From Parvularcula sp. BBD 1991-13 (GTDB lineage: Bacteria > Pseudomonadota > Alphaproteobacteria > Caulobacterales > Parvularculaceae), in NCBI GenBank assembly GCA_001657385.1, contig LYSZ01000008.1, forward strand, positions 62,001 to 126,000: a DNA stretch of 64,000 nucleotides. Reading direction: 5' to 3'. Made by a program: the position numbers and the translations under genes. The notes under the pieces are model-generated. The model had not been told where the DNA came from and did not search any database. It was given only the letters and a program-made list of their open reading frames with translations. Each line of letters starts with the position of its first letter. Position 1 is the first letter of the stretch. Positions 1-8,112 of the stretch are shown here, piece after piece.

Positions 1-39
1 GGGCGCATTCCCAGGGAATTCAACGGCCTGCCCCCGAGG

Positions 40-1821
40 TTACAGCACGCAGCGGCGCCCGCCGGGGAGCATCGCCACGAAGCGCGCGGCGGCGGCGTCG
101 CCGAGCCGGGCGAAGCCCGCATGGGTCGCCGTTTCGTCGAGCCCCGGCGCCGGAGCCGTGCGGAAACGCTCGCCGGCGCGGACGAGCCCGGCGACCCGTC
201 CGTCCCCGTCAACGATAGCGATCCACAGGGGCGCCGCGCCCTCGATCCGCGCCGCCGCGCGGTAGGCGCCGTCGCCGAGGGAGGCAAGCGCGCCCTGCCC
301 GGAGACGCGCGCGCAGCGGGGACCGCCGGCGTCGCCGACCGGCGCGCCCAGCCATCGCCCCCAGTCGCGGCGAAAGAACGACGCCTCGCGCGCGCGGTAA
401 TGGTCCATGAGGTCGAGGAGGCGCCCGCCGGCGAAGTCCGGATAGAGCGCATACTGCGCATCGTCGATCTCCAGCGCGGCGGCGAGCCCGCCCAGGGCGA
501 TCTGCCGGTTGTGTTCGGCCGCCACCAGCCAGCCGCGCGGCGAGACCAGGGCGGCGGCGATCAGGTAAAACGCGGCGACGCCGAACACCGCACGGCGCGT
601 CCACTGCGGCAGCAAGCTGCGAAAGATCGCCGCCAGCATGACCGTCGCCGCGGCGAAGATCACGCCGAACGGCAGATAGCGGCTGACGAAAGCCTGCTCG
701 GCGCCGAATTCCGCCCGGGACGTCGTGATCGCAAGCGCGCAGACGAGCGACCACAACAGTGCGAGCGTGAAAAAACTCGCCGCCTGGCGCTCTTCCCGCG
801 TCAGCCCCGCCAGGGATCGCGCAGGCGTCCGCGATCGCGCATGCGTCCGCAGGCCGAACCACGCCAGCGGAACCGACAGGGCGAGGCCCAGGGCGCCGAC
901 GAGCGGAGCGACGATCTCGTCCCCGGCCAGCGCATAATGAAACAGACCGCTGACGAGATTGACCCCATAATGGACATAGTCGAACAGGCCCGCCCCCGGC
1001 GACGGCGCGCCGGCGTCCGTCGCGCCGGCCGCAGAGGCCCATCCCCAGGCGGCGAGCGCCGCCAGCGACGCGCCCGACAGGAACAGCCGCGCCGGCCAGT
1101 CCCAGCCGCGAAGGAAAGCGAACGCCGCCAGCACCGGCGCCGCGGCGAGACCGGCGCTGAACGACCACACCGCCGCCCAGAGCGCCGCCGCCATCCCCGC
1201 CAGCATCGCCCAGCCGCGCCGCCCCCGCACGGCAATCGCGCCGGCGTCGTGAGACGCGCCCGAAGACGAACGGCGGCGCGCGTCGTAGGCCGCCGCGAGC
1301 CAGAAGGCGAGCGTGACGAACAAAAGGGAAAGGCAGGTATGGGTCTGCTTCGTGCGGATGATATTGTTCCAGTGGGCGGACCAGAGCATTACCAGCGCCA
1401 TCGCGCCGGCGGCGACATGGGCGACGCGCGGATTGCCGGCGAACGCAAGCGCGGCGTGCCGGGCGAACCCCGCCGCCAGCACCGCGAAACAGACGACATG
1501 CACCAGGATCAGAAACAGGCCCGTCGAGGCCAGGACCTTGTGATCGAACGCCTGCAACAGCACCGGCAGGAACGCGCGGTGCTCATTGTCCTGATAGGTG
1601 ACGAGGGGCGCCAGGCCGTCTTCCGCCAGCGACCAGCGGGTGAAGAACCACTCAAGGTCGACCATGTCGGTAAACGGGGCGGGCTGAAAATAGCGCAGCC
1701 ACGTATAAAGATTAATCGCCGTCAGAACGCCCAGCGCCGACCAGATCACGGCGGGTCTGGACAGCGCCTCGCCGCAGCGCGCGGCGACAGGGATCGATGC
1801 GCGCCCCGGCCGGTTTTTCAT
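40..1821 (-). CDS. Polytopic inner-membrane protein of unknown function
   Basis: A protein of about 593 residues. I see roughly ten hydrophobic segments between residues 20 and 440, then a soluble C-terminal part of about 150 residues. There is no recognisable catalytic motif. The multispan body with a soluble tail resembles membrane glycosyltransferase or O-antigen-type membrane proteins, but I cannot assign it. I chose the ATG at 1821, which follows a G-rich stretch (GGGGGACG); a TTG four codons upstream is the alternative. It starts 20 bases after the GFA-family gene and probably shares its transcript. Only the existence of a membrane protein is secure. Confidence 0.75.
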   Translation of the reverse strand: MKNRPGRASIPVAARCGEALSRPAVIWSALGVLTAINLYTWLRYFQPAPFTDMVDLEWFFTRWSLAEDGLAPLVTYQDNEHRAFLPVLLQAFDHKVLASTGLFLILVHVVCFAVLAAGFARHAALAFAGNPRVAHVAAGAMALVMLWSAHWNNIIRTKQTHTCLSLLFVTLAFWLAAAYDARRRSSSGASHDAGAIAVRGRRGWAMLAGMAAALWAAVWSFSAGLAAAPVLAAFAFLRGWDWPARLFLSGASLAALAAWGWASAAGATDAGAPSPGAGLFDYVHYGVNLVSGLFHYALAGDEIVAPLVGALGLALSVPLAWFGLRTHARSRTPARSLAGLTREERQAASFFTLALLWSLVCALAITTSRAEFGAEQAFVSRYLPFGVIFAAATVMLAAIFRSLLPQWTRRAVFGVAAFYLIAAALVSPRGWLVAAEHNRQIALGGLAAALEIDDAQYALYPDFAGGRLLDLMDHYRAREASFFRRDWGRWLGAPVGDAGGPRCARVSGQGALASLGDGAYRAAARIEGAAPLWIAIVDGDGRVAGLVRAGERFRTAPAPGLDETATHAGFARLGDAAAARFVAMLPGGRRCVL

Positions 1822-1841
1822 CGTCCCCCGCAATTCCCCGA

Positions 1842-2336
1842 TCAGTCCCGCGCCGGGGGCTCAGTCGGGGACTGATCCGAAGACTGAACGGGATGCTGCG
1901 TCGGGTCCGGCCCGGCGGCGACCATGTCCATGATCTGCGCGCCGGTCAGGGTCCGGGTTTCCTCCGCGAAGGAATAAAAATCGGGTTTTTCGTCAATGAA
2001 GACCTGATGATCGAAACGCATGCCGGACAGATCGTCCAGGGCGAAGGCCGACACCACGTCCATGGAGCCGTCCCGCATGCGCCAGAACAGCGGCGTTCCG
2101 CAGCGCGCGCAGAACCGGCGCTCGCCCCAGGCCGACGATTGGTATGACGCGAGATGGGTTTCGTCCTCCACCTCGACAGAAGTATCGCAATCGACCGTGA
2201 AAAACGGCCCCGCCGTACCGCGCCGGCACATGGAGCAGTGACAGGCGCCGAGGCTGTGATTTTTCAGGGAAGCCCTGAATCTAACCGCGCCGCAAAGGCA
2301 CTGTCCCGTTCGCTGCGTCCCGGCGGAACCCGTCAT
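1842..2336 (-). CDS. GFA-family (Mss4-like fold) zinc protein
   Basis: A 164-residue protein with the zinc-binding pattern of the GFA family (glutathione-dependent formaldehyde-activating enzyme/centromere protein V). The visible motifs are CLCGAV near residue 14, CHCSMCRR near residue 33 and FCARCGTPLF near residue 76. Most family members have no proven reaction, and the original formaldehyde-glutathione activity is disputed. A real glutathione-dependent formaldehyde pathway (adhC-fghA) lies 53 kb away in this window, but nothing links the two. The ATG at 2336 follows AAGGGG at good spacing. It lies downstream of nuoC, where nuoD would be expected. Confidence 0.85.
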   Translation of the reverse strand: MTGSAGTQRTGQCLCGAVRFRASLKNHSLGACHCSMCRRGTAGPFFTVDCDTSVEVEDETHLASYQSSAWGERRFCARCGTPLFWRMRDGSMDVVSAFALDDLSGMRFDHQVFIDEKPDFYSFAEETRTLTGAQIMDMVAAGPDPTQHPVQSSDQSPTEPPARD

Positions 2337-2359
2337 GGCGACACCCCTTTTCGCAAAAA

Positions 2360-2400
2360 CCGGTTATTCGACGACCGGTTATTCAACGACCGGGGCGTTA
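2360..2400. repeat. 15-bp direct tandem repeat between nuoC and the GFA gene
   Basis: Two 15-base copies, CCGGTTATTCGACGA at 2360-2374 and CCGGTTATTCAACGA at 2375-2389, differ by one base. A partial third copy runs to 2400 and over the nuoC stop codon. It belongs to the set of unrelated 15-bp repeats found across the window. Confidence 0.9.
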
Positions 2401-2994
2401 CGACTTTTCATCCCCGGGCAGAACGTACTTAGCGCCTTCCCAGGGAGAGAGATAGTCGAAGTTCCGATACTCCTGAACCAACTTGACAGGTTCGTAGACG
2501 ACGCGCTTTTGCTGGTCGTCATAGCGGACCTCCACATGGCCGGTGAGCGGGAAGTCCTTGCGCAGCGGATAGCCGTCGAAATTGTAATCCGTCAGGATGC
2601 GGCGCAAGTCCGGATGACCGGAAAAGACGATCCCGTACATGTCGAAGGTCTCGCGCTCGAACCAGTCGGCGCAGGGGTGAACGCTGGTGATGGTCGGCAC
2701 GGTCTCGTCCTCGCCGACCTGGACCTTGACCCGGATGCGCGTGTTATTGTGCATCGAGAGCAGGTGGTAGACGACGTCGAAGCGTTTCGAGCGCTGCGGA
2801 TAATCGACGCCGCACAGGTCGATCAGCACCAGGAAGCGCGTCAGCGCGTCGTCGCGCAGGAACAGCATGACCTGCGCGATGCGGTCCGCGCGGGCGTCCA
2901 CGGTCAGCTCGCCATGCTCGACCCGCCAGCCATGGATGTCGTTCTCGATCGACGCGGCGATGTGCTCGCCCAGTTCCTTCAGTTCCTCGGTCAT
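2398..2994 (-). CDS. nuoC: NADH-quinone oxidoreductase subunit C
   Basis: A 198-residue subunit of the peripheral arm of respiratory complex I. It carries the 30-kDa-subunit signature: [10 protein letters not shown] near residue 115, followed by a [10 protein letters not shown] stretch. The ATG at 2994 has TAGGAG just upstream, overlapping the nuoB stop codon, so the two genes are tightly coupled. It is a free-standing NuoC, not a NuoCD fusion, and no nuoD follows it; the next gene is a GFA-family protein. Confidence 0.97.
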   Translation of the reverse strand: MTEELKELGEHIAASIENDIHGWRVEHGELTVDARADRIAQVMLFLRDDALTRFLVLIDLCGVDYPQRSKRFDVVYHLLSMHNNTRIRVKVQVGEDETVPTITSVHPCADWFERETFDMYGIVFSGHPDLRRILTDYNFDGYPLRKDFPLTGHVEVRYDDQQKRVVYEPVKLVQEYRNFDYLSPWEGAKYVLPGDEKS

Positions 2995-3000
2995 GGTCTC

Positions 3001-3579
3001 CTACCGGACAATCGAGCCTTCGCGGCGGATTTTCTTCTGCAATTGCAGGATGCCGTAGACCAGCGCCTCCGCCGTCGGCGGGCAGCCCGGCACATAGATG
3101 TCCACCGGCACGACCCGGTCGCAGCCGCGCACCACCGCGTAGGAATAGTGGTAATAACCGCCGCCATTGGCGCACGACCCCATGGAGATGACGTAACGCG
3201 GGTTTGGCATCTGGTCGTAAACCTTGCGCAGGGCCGGCGCCATCTTGTTGGTCAGGGTTCCCGCGACGATCATCACGTCGGACTGGCGCGGGCTCGCGCG
3301 CGGCGCGGTGCCGAAGCGCTCAAGATCGTAGCGCGGCATCGACGCCTGCATCATCTCCACGGCGCAGCAGGCGAGCCCGAAGGTCATCCACATCAGCGAG
3401 CCCGTGCGCGCCCAGTTGATGAGCGCATCCGCCGGCGCGGTGAAAAATCCCCGGTCGGAAAGCTGGTCCGAAAGATCGGTGAAGAACGGGTCCTTGGCCG
3501 ACGGGTTGTAGCCCGGCGCGCCGGCCCTTGCGGCGGAGCCATAGGGAAGCGGGGACAAGTCCTTGTTTTCTATCGCCAT
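3001..3579 (-). CDS. nuoB: NADH-quinone oxidoreductase subunit B
   Basis: The 192-residue complex I subunit that carries iron-sulfur cluster N2, the last electron donor to quinone. The cluster cysteines are in [24 protein letters not shown] and [12 protein letters not shown] chose the ATG at 3579 (MAIENKD) over one seven codons upstream because AAAGGAG sits seven bases before it. The start overlaps the end of nuoA by ten bases, so translation is coupled. nuoC follows after six bases. Confidence 0.97.
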   Translation of the reverse strand: MAIENKDLSPLPYGSAARAGAPGYNPSAKDPFFTDLSDQLSDRGFFTAPADALINWARTGSLMWMTFGLACCAVEMMQASMPRYDLERFGTAPRASPRQSDVMIVAGTLTNKMAPALRKVYDQMPNPRYVISMGSCANGGGYYHYSYAVVRGCDRVVPVDIYVPGCPPTAEALVYGILQLQKKIRREGSIVR

Positions 3580-3965
3580 TCGAGGGCTCCTTTCTTCCAC
3601 TCATAGAGGAAGCCGACGGTGAAGACGAGGAGGAAGACGAACATCGACCAGAAGGCGAAGATCTGGAAATCGCGGGTCTGCCCCAGCTCCGGATTGAACA
3701 GCGTCACCGCCCAGGGAAACAGGAAGGCGACGTCGAGATCGACGATGATGAACAGGATCGCGACGATGTAAAACTGAACGTCGAACTTCATGCGCGCGTC
3801 CTCGAAGGCGTTGAAGCCGCACTCATAGGTCGACACTTTTTCCGGGTCGGGATCGGCGGGGGCAAGAACCGCCGGCGCGACCAGGAAGCCGACGCCGAGG
3901 GCGAGCGCGATCCCGAAAAAGACGAGGATCGGAAGATAATCCAGCAAGAAATCGGGCGTCGCCAC
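3570..3965 (-). CDS. nuoA: NADH-quinone oxidoreductase subunit A
   Basis: A 131-residue membrane subunit of complex I with three hydrophobic helices. The conserved matrix-side loop motif ([20 protein letters not shown]) sits near residues 47-66, and the second and third helices follow. The open frame extends far upstream, but the likely start is the GTG at 3965 ([10 protein letters not shown]), which has AGGAG seven bases before it; a longer start at an ATG 27 bases upstream lacks a ribosome site. It is the first gene of a nuoA-nuoB-nuoC run and is preceded by a long leader with strong hairpins. Confidence 0.95.
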   Translation of the reverse strand: MATPDFLLDYLPILVFFGIALALGVGFLVAPAVLAPADPDPEKVSTYECGFNAFEDARMKFDVQFYIVAILFIIVDLDVAFLFPWAVTLFNPELGQTRDFQIFAFWSMFVFLLVFTVGFLYEWKKGALEWR

Positions 3966-4026
3966 GATGCTACTCCTGTCAGGGCCGGCCATGTGATGCA
4001 GCGGCCCGAAACGCTTGGGCCTTAGA

Positions 4027-4072
4027 CCTGTCCGGACAGGCCCGGCCGGCTTTGCGCGCCATGCCGGCGCGC
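4027..4072 (-). promoter_or_regulatory. Two strong hairpins in the nuoA 5' leader
   Basis: A perfect 14-base palindrome, CCTGTCCGGACAGG, lies at 4027-4040. A second inverted repeat follows, with GCGCGCC at 4054-4060 pairing with GGCGCGC at 4066-4072 across a five-base loop. Both sit between the predicted promoter and the nuoA start. They could be a regulator site or RNA structure. No U-run follows either one, so they do not look like terminators. Confidence 0.5.
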
Positions 4073-4089
4073 CTTTGAAATCGGATCGG

Positions 4090-4118
4090 ACCCTAGAAAG
4101 GTGCACCTGCAAAAGCAA
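4090..4118 (-). promoter_or_regulatory. Predicted promoter of nuoABC
   Basis: On the minus strand TTGCTT (4113-4118) and TAGGGT (4090-4095) are separated by 17 bases, an acceptable housekeeping promoter. It would start a leader of about 120 bases ahead of nuoA. It lies after the cytochrome c gene ends, so nuo could be transcribed separately from the leu genes upstream. Confidence 0.4.
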
Positions 4119-4188
4119 TGCGATTCGTGTCGCAGGCGGCTGAAAACCGCACCCCGCCTGGCGAGCGGGAGCGAGGCGGCGCCGCGGC

Positions 4189-4773
4189 TTATCGCCCGCC
4201 CTCTCCGCCCTCGCCGGGATTTTCCCCGCCGACCGATTCCTGGCCGGAGCGCAGGAAGTCGTCCCAGTCCTCGACCTCCCAGAACCGCTCGTCGAGGAAG
4301 CCGTCGCGGATGCTCTGCGGCACCTGCGCCAGCTCCAGCTTTCTCTGCTCTTCCCGGTCGGCGGCGAAGGCGGCGAGGTCGGCGATTTCGTCCGCGGTGA
4401 GGTAGATCGTATAGCCAAGCTCGATCGACTGAAGCTCGATCATCGCCGGGGCGCCGCGCCACATGCGTGCGGCGAAATCAAGCGGATCGATGGGCGGCGC
4501 GCCGATCTGCGCATCCATCGCGGGCGCGGCCTCGCCGCCGACGCCGTTGACCGAGTGGCACAGGACGCAGCCCTTTTCCACGAACAGCGCCCGCCCGGTC
4601 TCGGAGTTCACGTCGCGGTCGATGATCTGCAACCCGTGGGCTTCCCCCGCGACCCGCTCGCGGTCGCCCTGCCCCTCGTCAACGGACACCTGGCCGCAGG
4701 CGGGCAGCGCCAGGCTCGAAGCGCAGACAAACGCCATGACGCGGGCAAACTGAAAGCGCGCAAGTGAGGGCAT
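4189..4773 (-). CDS. Exported mono-heme c-type cytochrome
   Basis: A 194-residue protein with an N-terminal export signal ending LALPAC, which resembles a lipobox, so it may be a lipoprotein. One heme-binding site CVLCH lies near residue 75, followed by a typical class I cytochrome c region whose likely distal Met ligand is in the [11 protein letters not shown] segment. The C-terminal 40 residues are acidic and Gly-rich. I chose the ATG at 4773, behind GAGGAG at eight bases. It lies between leuB and nuoA on the same strand. An electron-transfer role is inferred from the heme motif only; the redox partner is unknown. Confidence 0.85.
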   Translation of the reverse strand: MPSLARFQFARVMAFVCASSLALPACGQVSVDEGQGDRERVAGEAHGLQIIDRDVNSETGRALFVEKGCVLCHSVNGVGGEAAPAMDAQIGAPPIDPLDFAARMWRGAPAMIELQSIELGYTIYLTADEIADLAAFAADREEQRKLELAQVPQSIRDGFLDERFWEVEDWDDFLRSGQESVGGENPGEGGEGGR

Positions 4774-4911
4774 CGCGGATTCTCCTCGTGAGTTGGGACG
4801 GGCATGCTTGGGTAAAGGTATACTGCGCGCCGCCCGTCCCCTGCAAGGAAGCGCGGCGCACCCGTCCTTGCGCCCTTCCTGCCCCCCCATCCCGCACCCG
4901 TCCCGCGCCCG

Positions 4912-5955
4912 TCAGCCTTCGAGGCGCGCGCAGATGTCGTCGGCGAAGCTGCGGGTGTCGTCCGGTCCGCCTATGTCGGCGGTGCCGCGGCCAGCCGCCA
5001 GCGCCGCGGAGACCGCGCGCTCGATCTTGCGGGCCGCCGCGTCATTGCCGAAGCTGTGGCGGACCATCATCGCCGCGCTCATCACGGCGCCGACGGGGTT
5101 GGCCTTGCCCTGTCCGGCGATGTCCGGCGCGGAGCCGTGGATCGGCTCGTACAGCCCCGCCTTGCCCGCCCCCAGCGAGGCCGACGGCGCGAGGCCGATG
5201 GAGCCGGAGAGCACCGACGCCTCGTCGCTCAGGATGTCGCCGAACATGTTCTCGGTCAGGATCACGTCATAGGCCGCCGGCGCCTGGATCAGTTTCATCG
5301 CCATGGCGTCGACCAGCATGTGCTCCAGCGCGACGTCGCCAAATTCCTTCTCGTGCAGCGCGGTCACCGCGGCGCGCCACAGACGGCTCGTCGCCATCAC
5401 ATTCGCCTTGTCCACCGACGTCACCTTGCCCTTGCGCTCGCGCGCCGCCTCGAAGGCGATGCGGGCCACGCGCTCGACCTCCTCGCGGGTATAGACGCAA
5501 AGATCGCTTGCGCGCTCGGTTCCTTCCTCGCGGTCGCCGAAGTAAACGCCGCCCGTCAGCTCACGGACGATGAGCATGTCGACGCCTTTCACCCGCTCCG
5601 GCGTCAGGGGCGCGCGCGCCTCCATGCCCGGCTCGATCCGGATCGGGCGCAGATTGGCGAACACGCCGAGACTCTTGCGCAGGTCGAGCAGGCCCTTTTC
5701 CGGGCGCACCGCGCCGCCGTCCCATTTCGGGCCGCCCACGGCGCCCAGGAACACCGCGTCGGCCGCCGCGCACGCCTGCCGCGTTTCCGCCGGGAAGGGA
5801 TCGCCCGCCGCATCGATCGCCGCGCCGCCGAAGAGGCAGTCCCTGAAGGCGAGCGTCATGCCTTCCGCGTCGGCGAGGGTTTCGAGCACGCGCCGCGCCG
5901 CGCCCGCGACCTCCGGTCCGACGCCGTCGCCGGGAAGAAAAGCAATTATCAGCAT
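4912..5955 (-). CDS. leuB: 3-isopropylmalate dehydrogenase
   Basis: A 347-residue enzyme that oxidises and decarboxylates 3-isopropylmalate to 2-oxoisocaproate with NAD, the third step of leucine synthesis. It begins LPGDGVGPEV, the family's N-terminal signature. It has the substrate-binding RELTGGVYFG near residue 135 and the NMFGDILSDE motif near residue 245 with the metal-binding Asp residues. The ATG at 5955 follows AAGGAA; the open frame upstream of it only translates a 15-bp repeat and is not coding. It is the last gene of the ilv-leu cluster. Confidence 0.97.
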   Translation of the reverse strand: MLIIAFLPGDGVGPEVAGAARRVLETLADAEGMTLAFRDCLFGGAAIDAAGDPFPAETRQACAAADAVFLGAVGGPKWDGGAVRPEKGLLDLRKSLGVFANLRPIRIEPGMEARAPLTPERVKGVDMLIVRELTGGVYFGDREEGTERASDLCVYTREEVERVARIAFEAARERKGKVTSVDKANVMATSRLWRAAVTALHEKEFGDVALEHMLVDAMAMKLIQAPAAYDVILTENMFGDILSDEASVLSGSIGLAPSASLGAGKAGLYEPIHGSAPDIAGQGKANPVGAVMSAAMMVRHSFGNDAAARKIERAVSAALAAGRGTADIGGPDDTRSFADDICARLEG

Positions 5956-5982
5956 AGTGATTGTTCCTTCATGGACTGCACT

Positions 5983-6042
5983 CGCATTGGCGAACCCGGC
6001 ATCGATGAACCCGGCATCGGCGAACTCAGCGTCGGCGAACCC
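5983..6042. repeat. 15-bp direct tandem repeat between leuD and leuB
   Basis: Four consecutive 15-base units run 5983-5997, 5998-6012, 6013-6027 and 6028-6042. The clearest copy is GGCATCGATGAACCC, and the others differ at two to four bases. The array fills most of the spacer between leuD and leuB. Its sequence is unrelated to the other 15-bp arrays in the window. Confidence 0.9.
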
Positions 6043-6064
6043 GCCGCCGCCCGAGGCGCCGGGG

Positions 6065-6658
6065 TCAGCCCCGCGCGTTCTCGAACGCCTTGATCGCGCC
6101 CGCCTGGTTGAGGAGATGGCCCAGCGGATCGACCCCGTCAATAAGGCAGCGCCGCGCGAACGGCTCGACGTCGAACACCGCCTGCCACTCGTCGGGCGAG
6201 CCCTCGCCGAAACGCACCGTCTGGCTGACGAGATCGATGGAGACCTCCGTTCCCGGCGTCTGCAACAGCTTGTTGTGGGTCTTGGTGTCCACCGTGACCG
6301 GCAAAAGCCCGTTCTTTAGCGCATTATTCTTGAAGATGTCGGCGATGTCCGAACTGATCACGGCGCGAAATCCGAAATCGAGAAGCGCCCAGGGGGCGTG
6401 CTCGCGCGAGGAGCCGCAGCCGAAATTGCTTCCCGCAACGAGGATTTCATGGGTTCCCTGCCCGGCGAGCGCGAGCGGGGTGTCGTTGCGCGGACGCCCC
6501 TCGTCGTCATAGCGCCAGTCGTAAAACGCCGCCTCGCCGAGGCCGGAGCGCTGCGTCGTGGTCAGAAACCGCGCCGGGATAATCTGGTCCGTATCGATAT
6601 TCTCCTGAGGCAGAACGATCGTGCGGGAAGTCAGTCTGGTAAGCGGTTTGAAGGTCAT
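6065..6658 (-). CDS. leuD: 3-isopropylmalate dehydratase small subunit
   Basis: The 197-residue small subunit of isopropylmalate isomerase, which with LeuC converts 2- to 3-isopropylmalate. The family motif FGCGSSREHAPWAL lies near residue 78. The N-terminus (TRTIVLPQENIDTDQIIPARF near residue 10) and the length are normal for the family. It follows leuC by three bases, so the two subunits are translationally coupled. Confidence 0.97.
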   Translation of the reverse strand: MTFKPLTRLTSRTIVLPQENIDTDQIIPARFLTTTQRSGLGEAAFYDWRYDDEGRPRNDTPLALAGQGTHEILVAGSNFGCGSSREHAPWALLDFGFRAVISSDIADIFKNNALKNGLLPVTVDTKTHNKLLQTPGTEVSIDLVSQTVRFGEGSPDEWQAVFDVEPFARRCLIDGVDPLGHLLNQAGAIKAFENARG

Positions 6659-6661
6659 GGA

Positions 6662-8080
6662 TCACGCGCTCCCTTCGGCGGCGTCGAGATAGGGCCTTGG
6701 ATCGGCGATGCGCCCCTCGATGGCCGAGGCCGCCGCGGTCGCCGGGCTCGCCAGCACGGTGCGCACGCCCTTGCCCTGCCGGCCGATGAAATTGCGGTTC
6801 GAGGTGGAGACGACAAGCTCGCCCGGCTCGCCCTTGTCGCCGTTCATGGCGATGCACATGGAGCAGCCGGGCTCGCGCCACTCGGCGCCGGCGTCAAGGA
6901 ACACCTTGTCGAGCCCTTCTTCCTCCGCGGCGCGCTTGACCGCCTCGGACCCGGGCGCGACCAGCGCGGTAAGGCCGGATTTGACTTTCCGCCCGCGCAT
7001 CACCGCCGCCGCCTCGCGCAGATCGGCGAGGCGCGAATTGGTGCAGCTGCCGATGAACACCCGGTCGACCGGCATCGCGGAAAACGCCTTTTCCGCCTCG
7101 AACTTCATGTAATCGGCGGCGTGGCGCGCCACCGGCGTTTGCGGCCGCGGCGCCGCGCCGTCCACCGGCGCGGCGGCGTCGGGGGAAACGCCATAGGTGA
7201 TCATGGGGCGGATCGCCGCGGCGTCGACGCGCACCTGCTTGTCGAAAGCGGCGCCCTCTTCCGTCGGCAGGCTCATCCAGTCGTCGACGGCCCGCTCCCA
7301 GGCGTCGCCTTCAGGCGCGAAGTCGCGGCCCCTGACCCAGGCAAGCGTCTTCTCGTCTGGCGCCACCATGCCGAAGCGCGCGCCCGCCTCGATCGACATG
7401 TTGCACAAGGTCATGCGCCCCTCCATCGACAGCGCCTCCACCGCCGGCCCGGCGAACTCCACCGCGTAGCCCTGGCCGCCATCGGCGCCGATCTCGGCGA
7501 TCATGGCGAGCGCCATGTCCTTGGCGCCGACGCCGGGCGCGAGCGCGCCGTCGAACACAACGCGCATGGATTTCGGCTTGCGCTGCAAGACGCACTGGGT
7601 GGCGAGCACATGCCCGACTTCGGTCGTACCGATGCCGAAGGCGAGCGCGCCGAAGGCGCCGTGGGTGGAGGTGTGGCTGTCGCCGCAGACGATGGTCTTG
7701 CCCGGCTGGGTGAGGCCCAGTTCCGGCCCGATCACATGCACGATGCCGCGTCGAGGATCGCCGAGGCCGAGAAGCTCGATGCCGTGGCGTTCGCAGTTTT
7801 CGATCAGCGTCTCCACCTGGCGCCTGGCCTCTGGGGTGGCGTAAGGCAACTCGCCGTTCTCGTCCGGCGGGAGGGTCGGCGTCGAATGGTCGAGGGTGGC
7901 GATGGTGAGATCGGGGCGGCGCACCGGCAAGGAGCGCTCATCCAGCACCGAGAACGCCTGCGGCGAGGTGACTTCATGGATCAGGTGCAGGTCGATATAG
8001 AGCACCGCGGGGCTTTCGCGGGTTTCCTCCACGGCAACATGACGCGCCCACAGCTTGTCGAACAGGGATTGCGGTTTCAT
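6662..8080 (-). CDS. leuC: 3-isopropylmalate dehydratase large subunit
   Basis: The 472-residue large subunit of isopropylmalate isomerase, an aconitase-type 4Fe-4S enzyme. The cluster ligands are in GSCTNSRLADLREAA near residue 347 and the GCSMCIAMN stretch near residue 407. CGDSHTSTHGAFGALAFG near residue 132 is the other signature. Length is standard. It lies 32 bases after leuA and directly before leuD in the leucine part of the cluster. Confidence 0.97.
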   Translation of the reverse strand: MKPQSLFDKLWARHVAVEETRESPAVLYIDLHLIHEVTSPQAFSVLDERSLPVRRPDLTIATLDHSTPTLPPDENGELPYATPEARRQVETLIENCERHGIELLGLGDPRRGIVHVIGPELGLTQPGKTIVCGDSHTSTHGAFGALAFGIGTTEVGHVLATQCVLQRKPKSMRVVFDGALAPGVGAKDMALAMIAEIGADGGQGYAVEFAGPAVEALSMEGRMTLCNMSIEAGARFGMVAPDEKTLAWVRGRDFAPEGDAWERAVDDWMSLPTEEGAAFDKQVRVDAAAIRPMITYGVSPDAAAPVDGAAPRPQTPVARHAADYMKFEAEKAFSAMPVDRVFIGSCTNSRLADLREAAAVMRGRKVKSGLTALVAPGSEAVKRAAEEEGLDKVFLDAGAEWREPGCSMCIAMNGDKGEPGELVVSTSNRNFIGRQGKGVRTVLASPATAAASAIEGRIADPRPYLDAAEGSA

Positions 8081-8112
8081 CTTTCTCGTCTTCTCACGGG
8101 TTTTCGTCGACG

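Noticed and set aside
2335-3606. A 423-codon plus-strand frame over nuoB and nuoC
   Set aside because: Antisense shadow; composition is Arg/His/Asp-rich with no family features.
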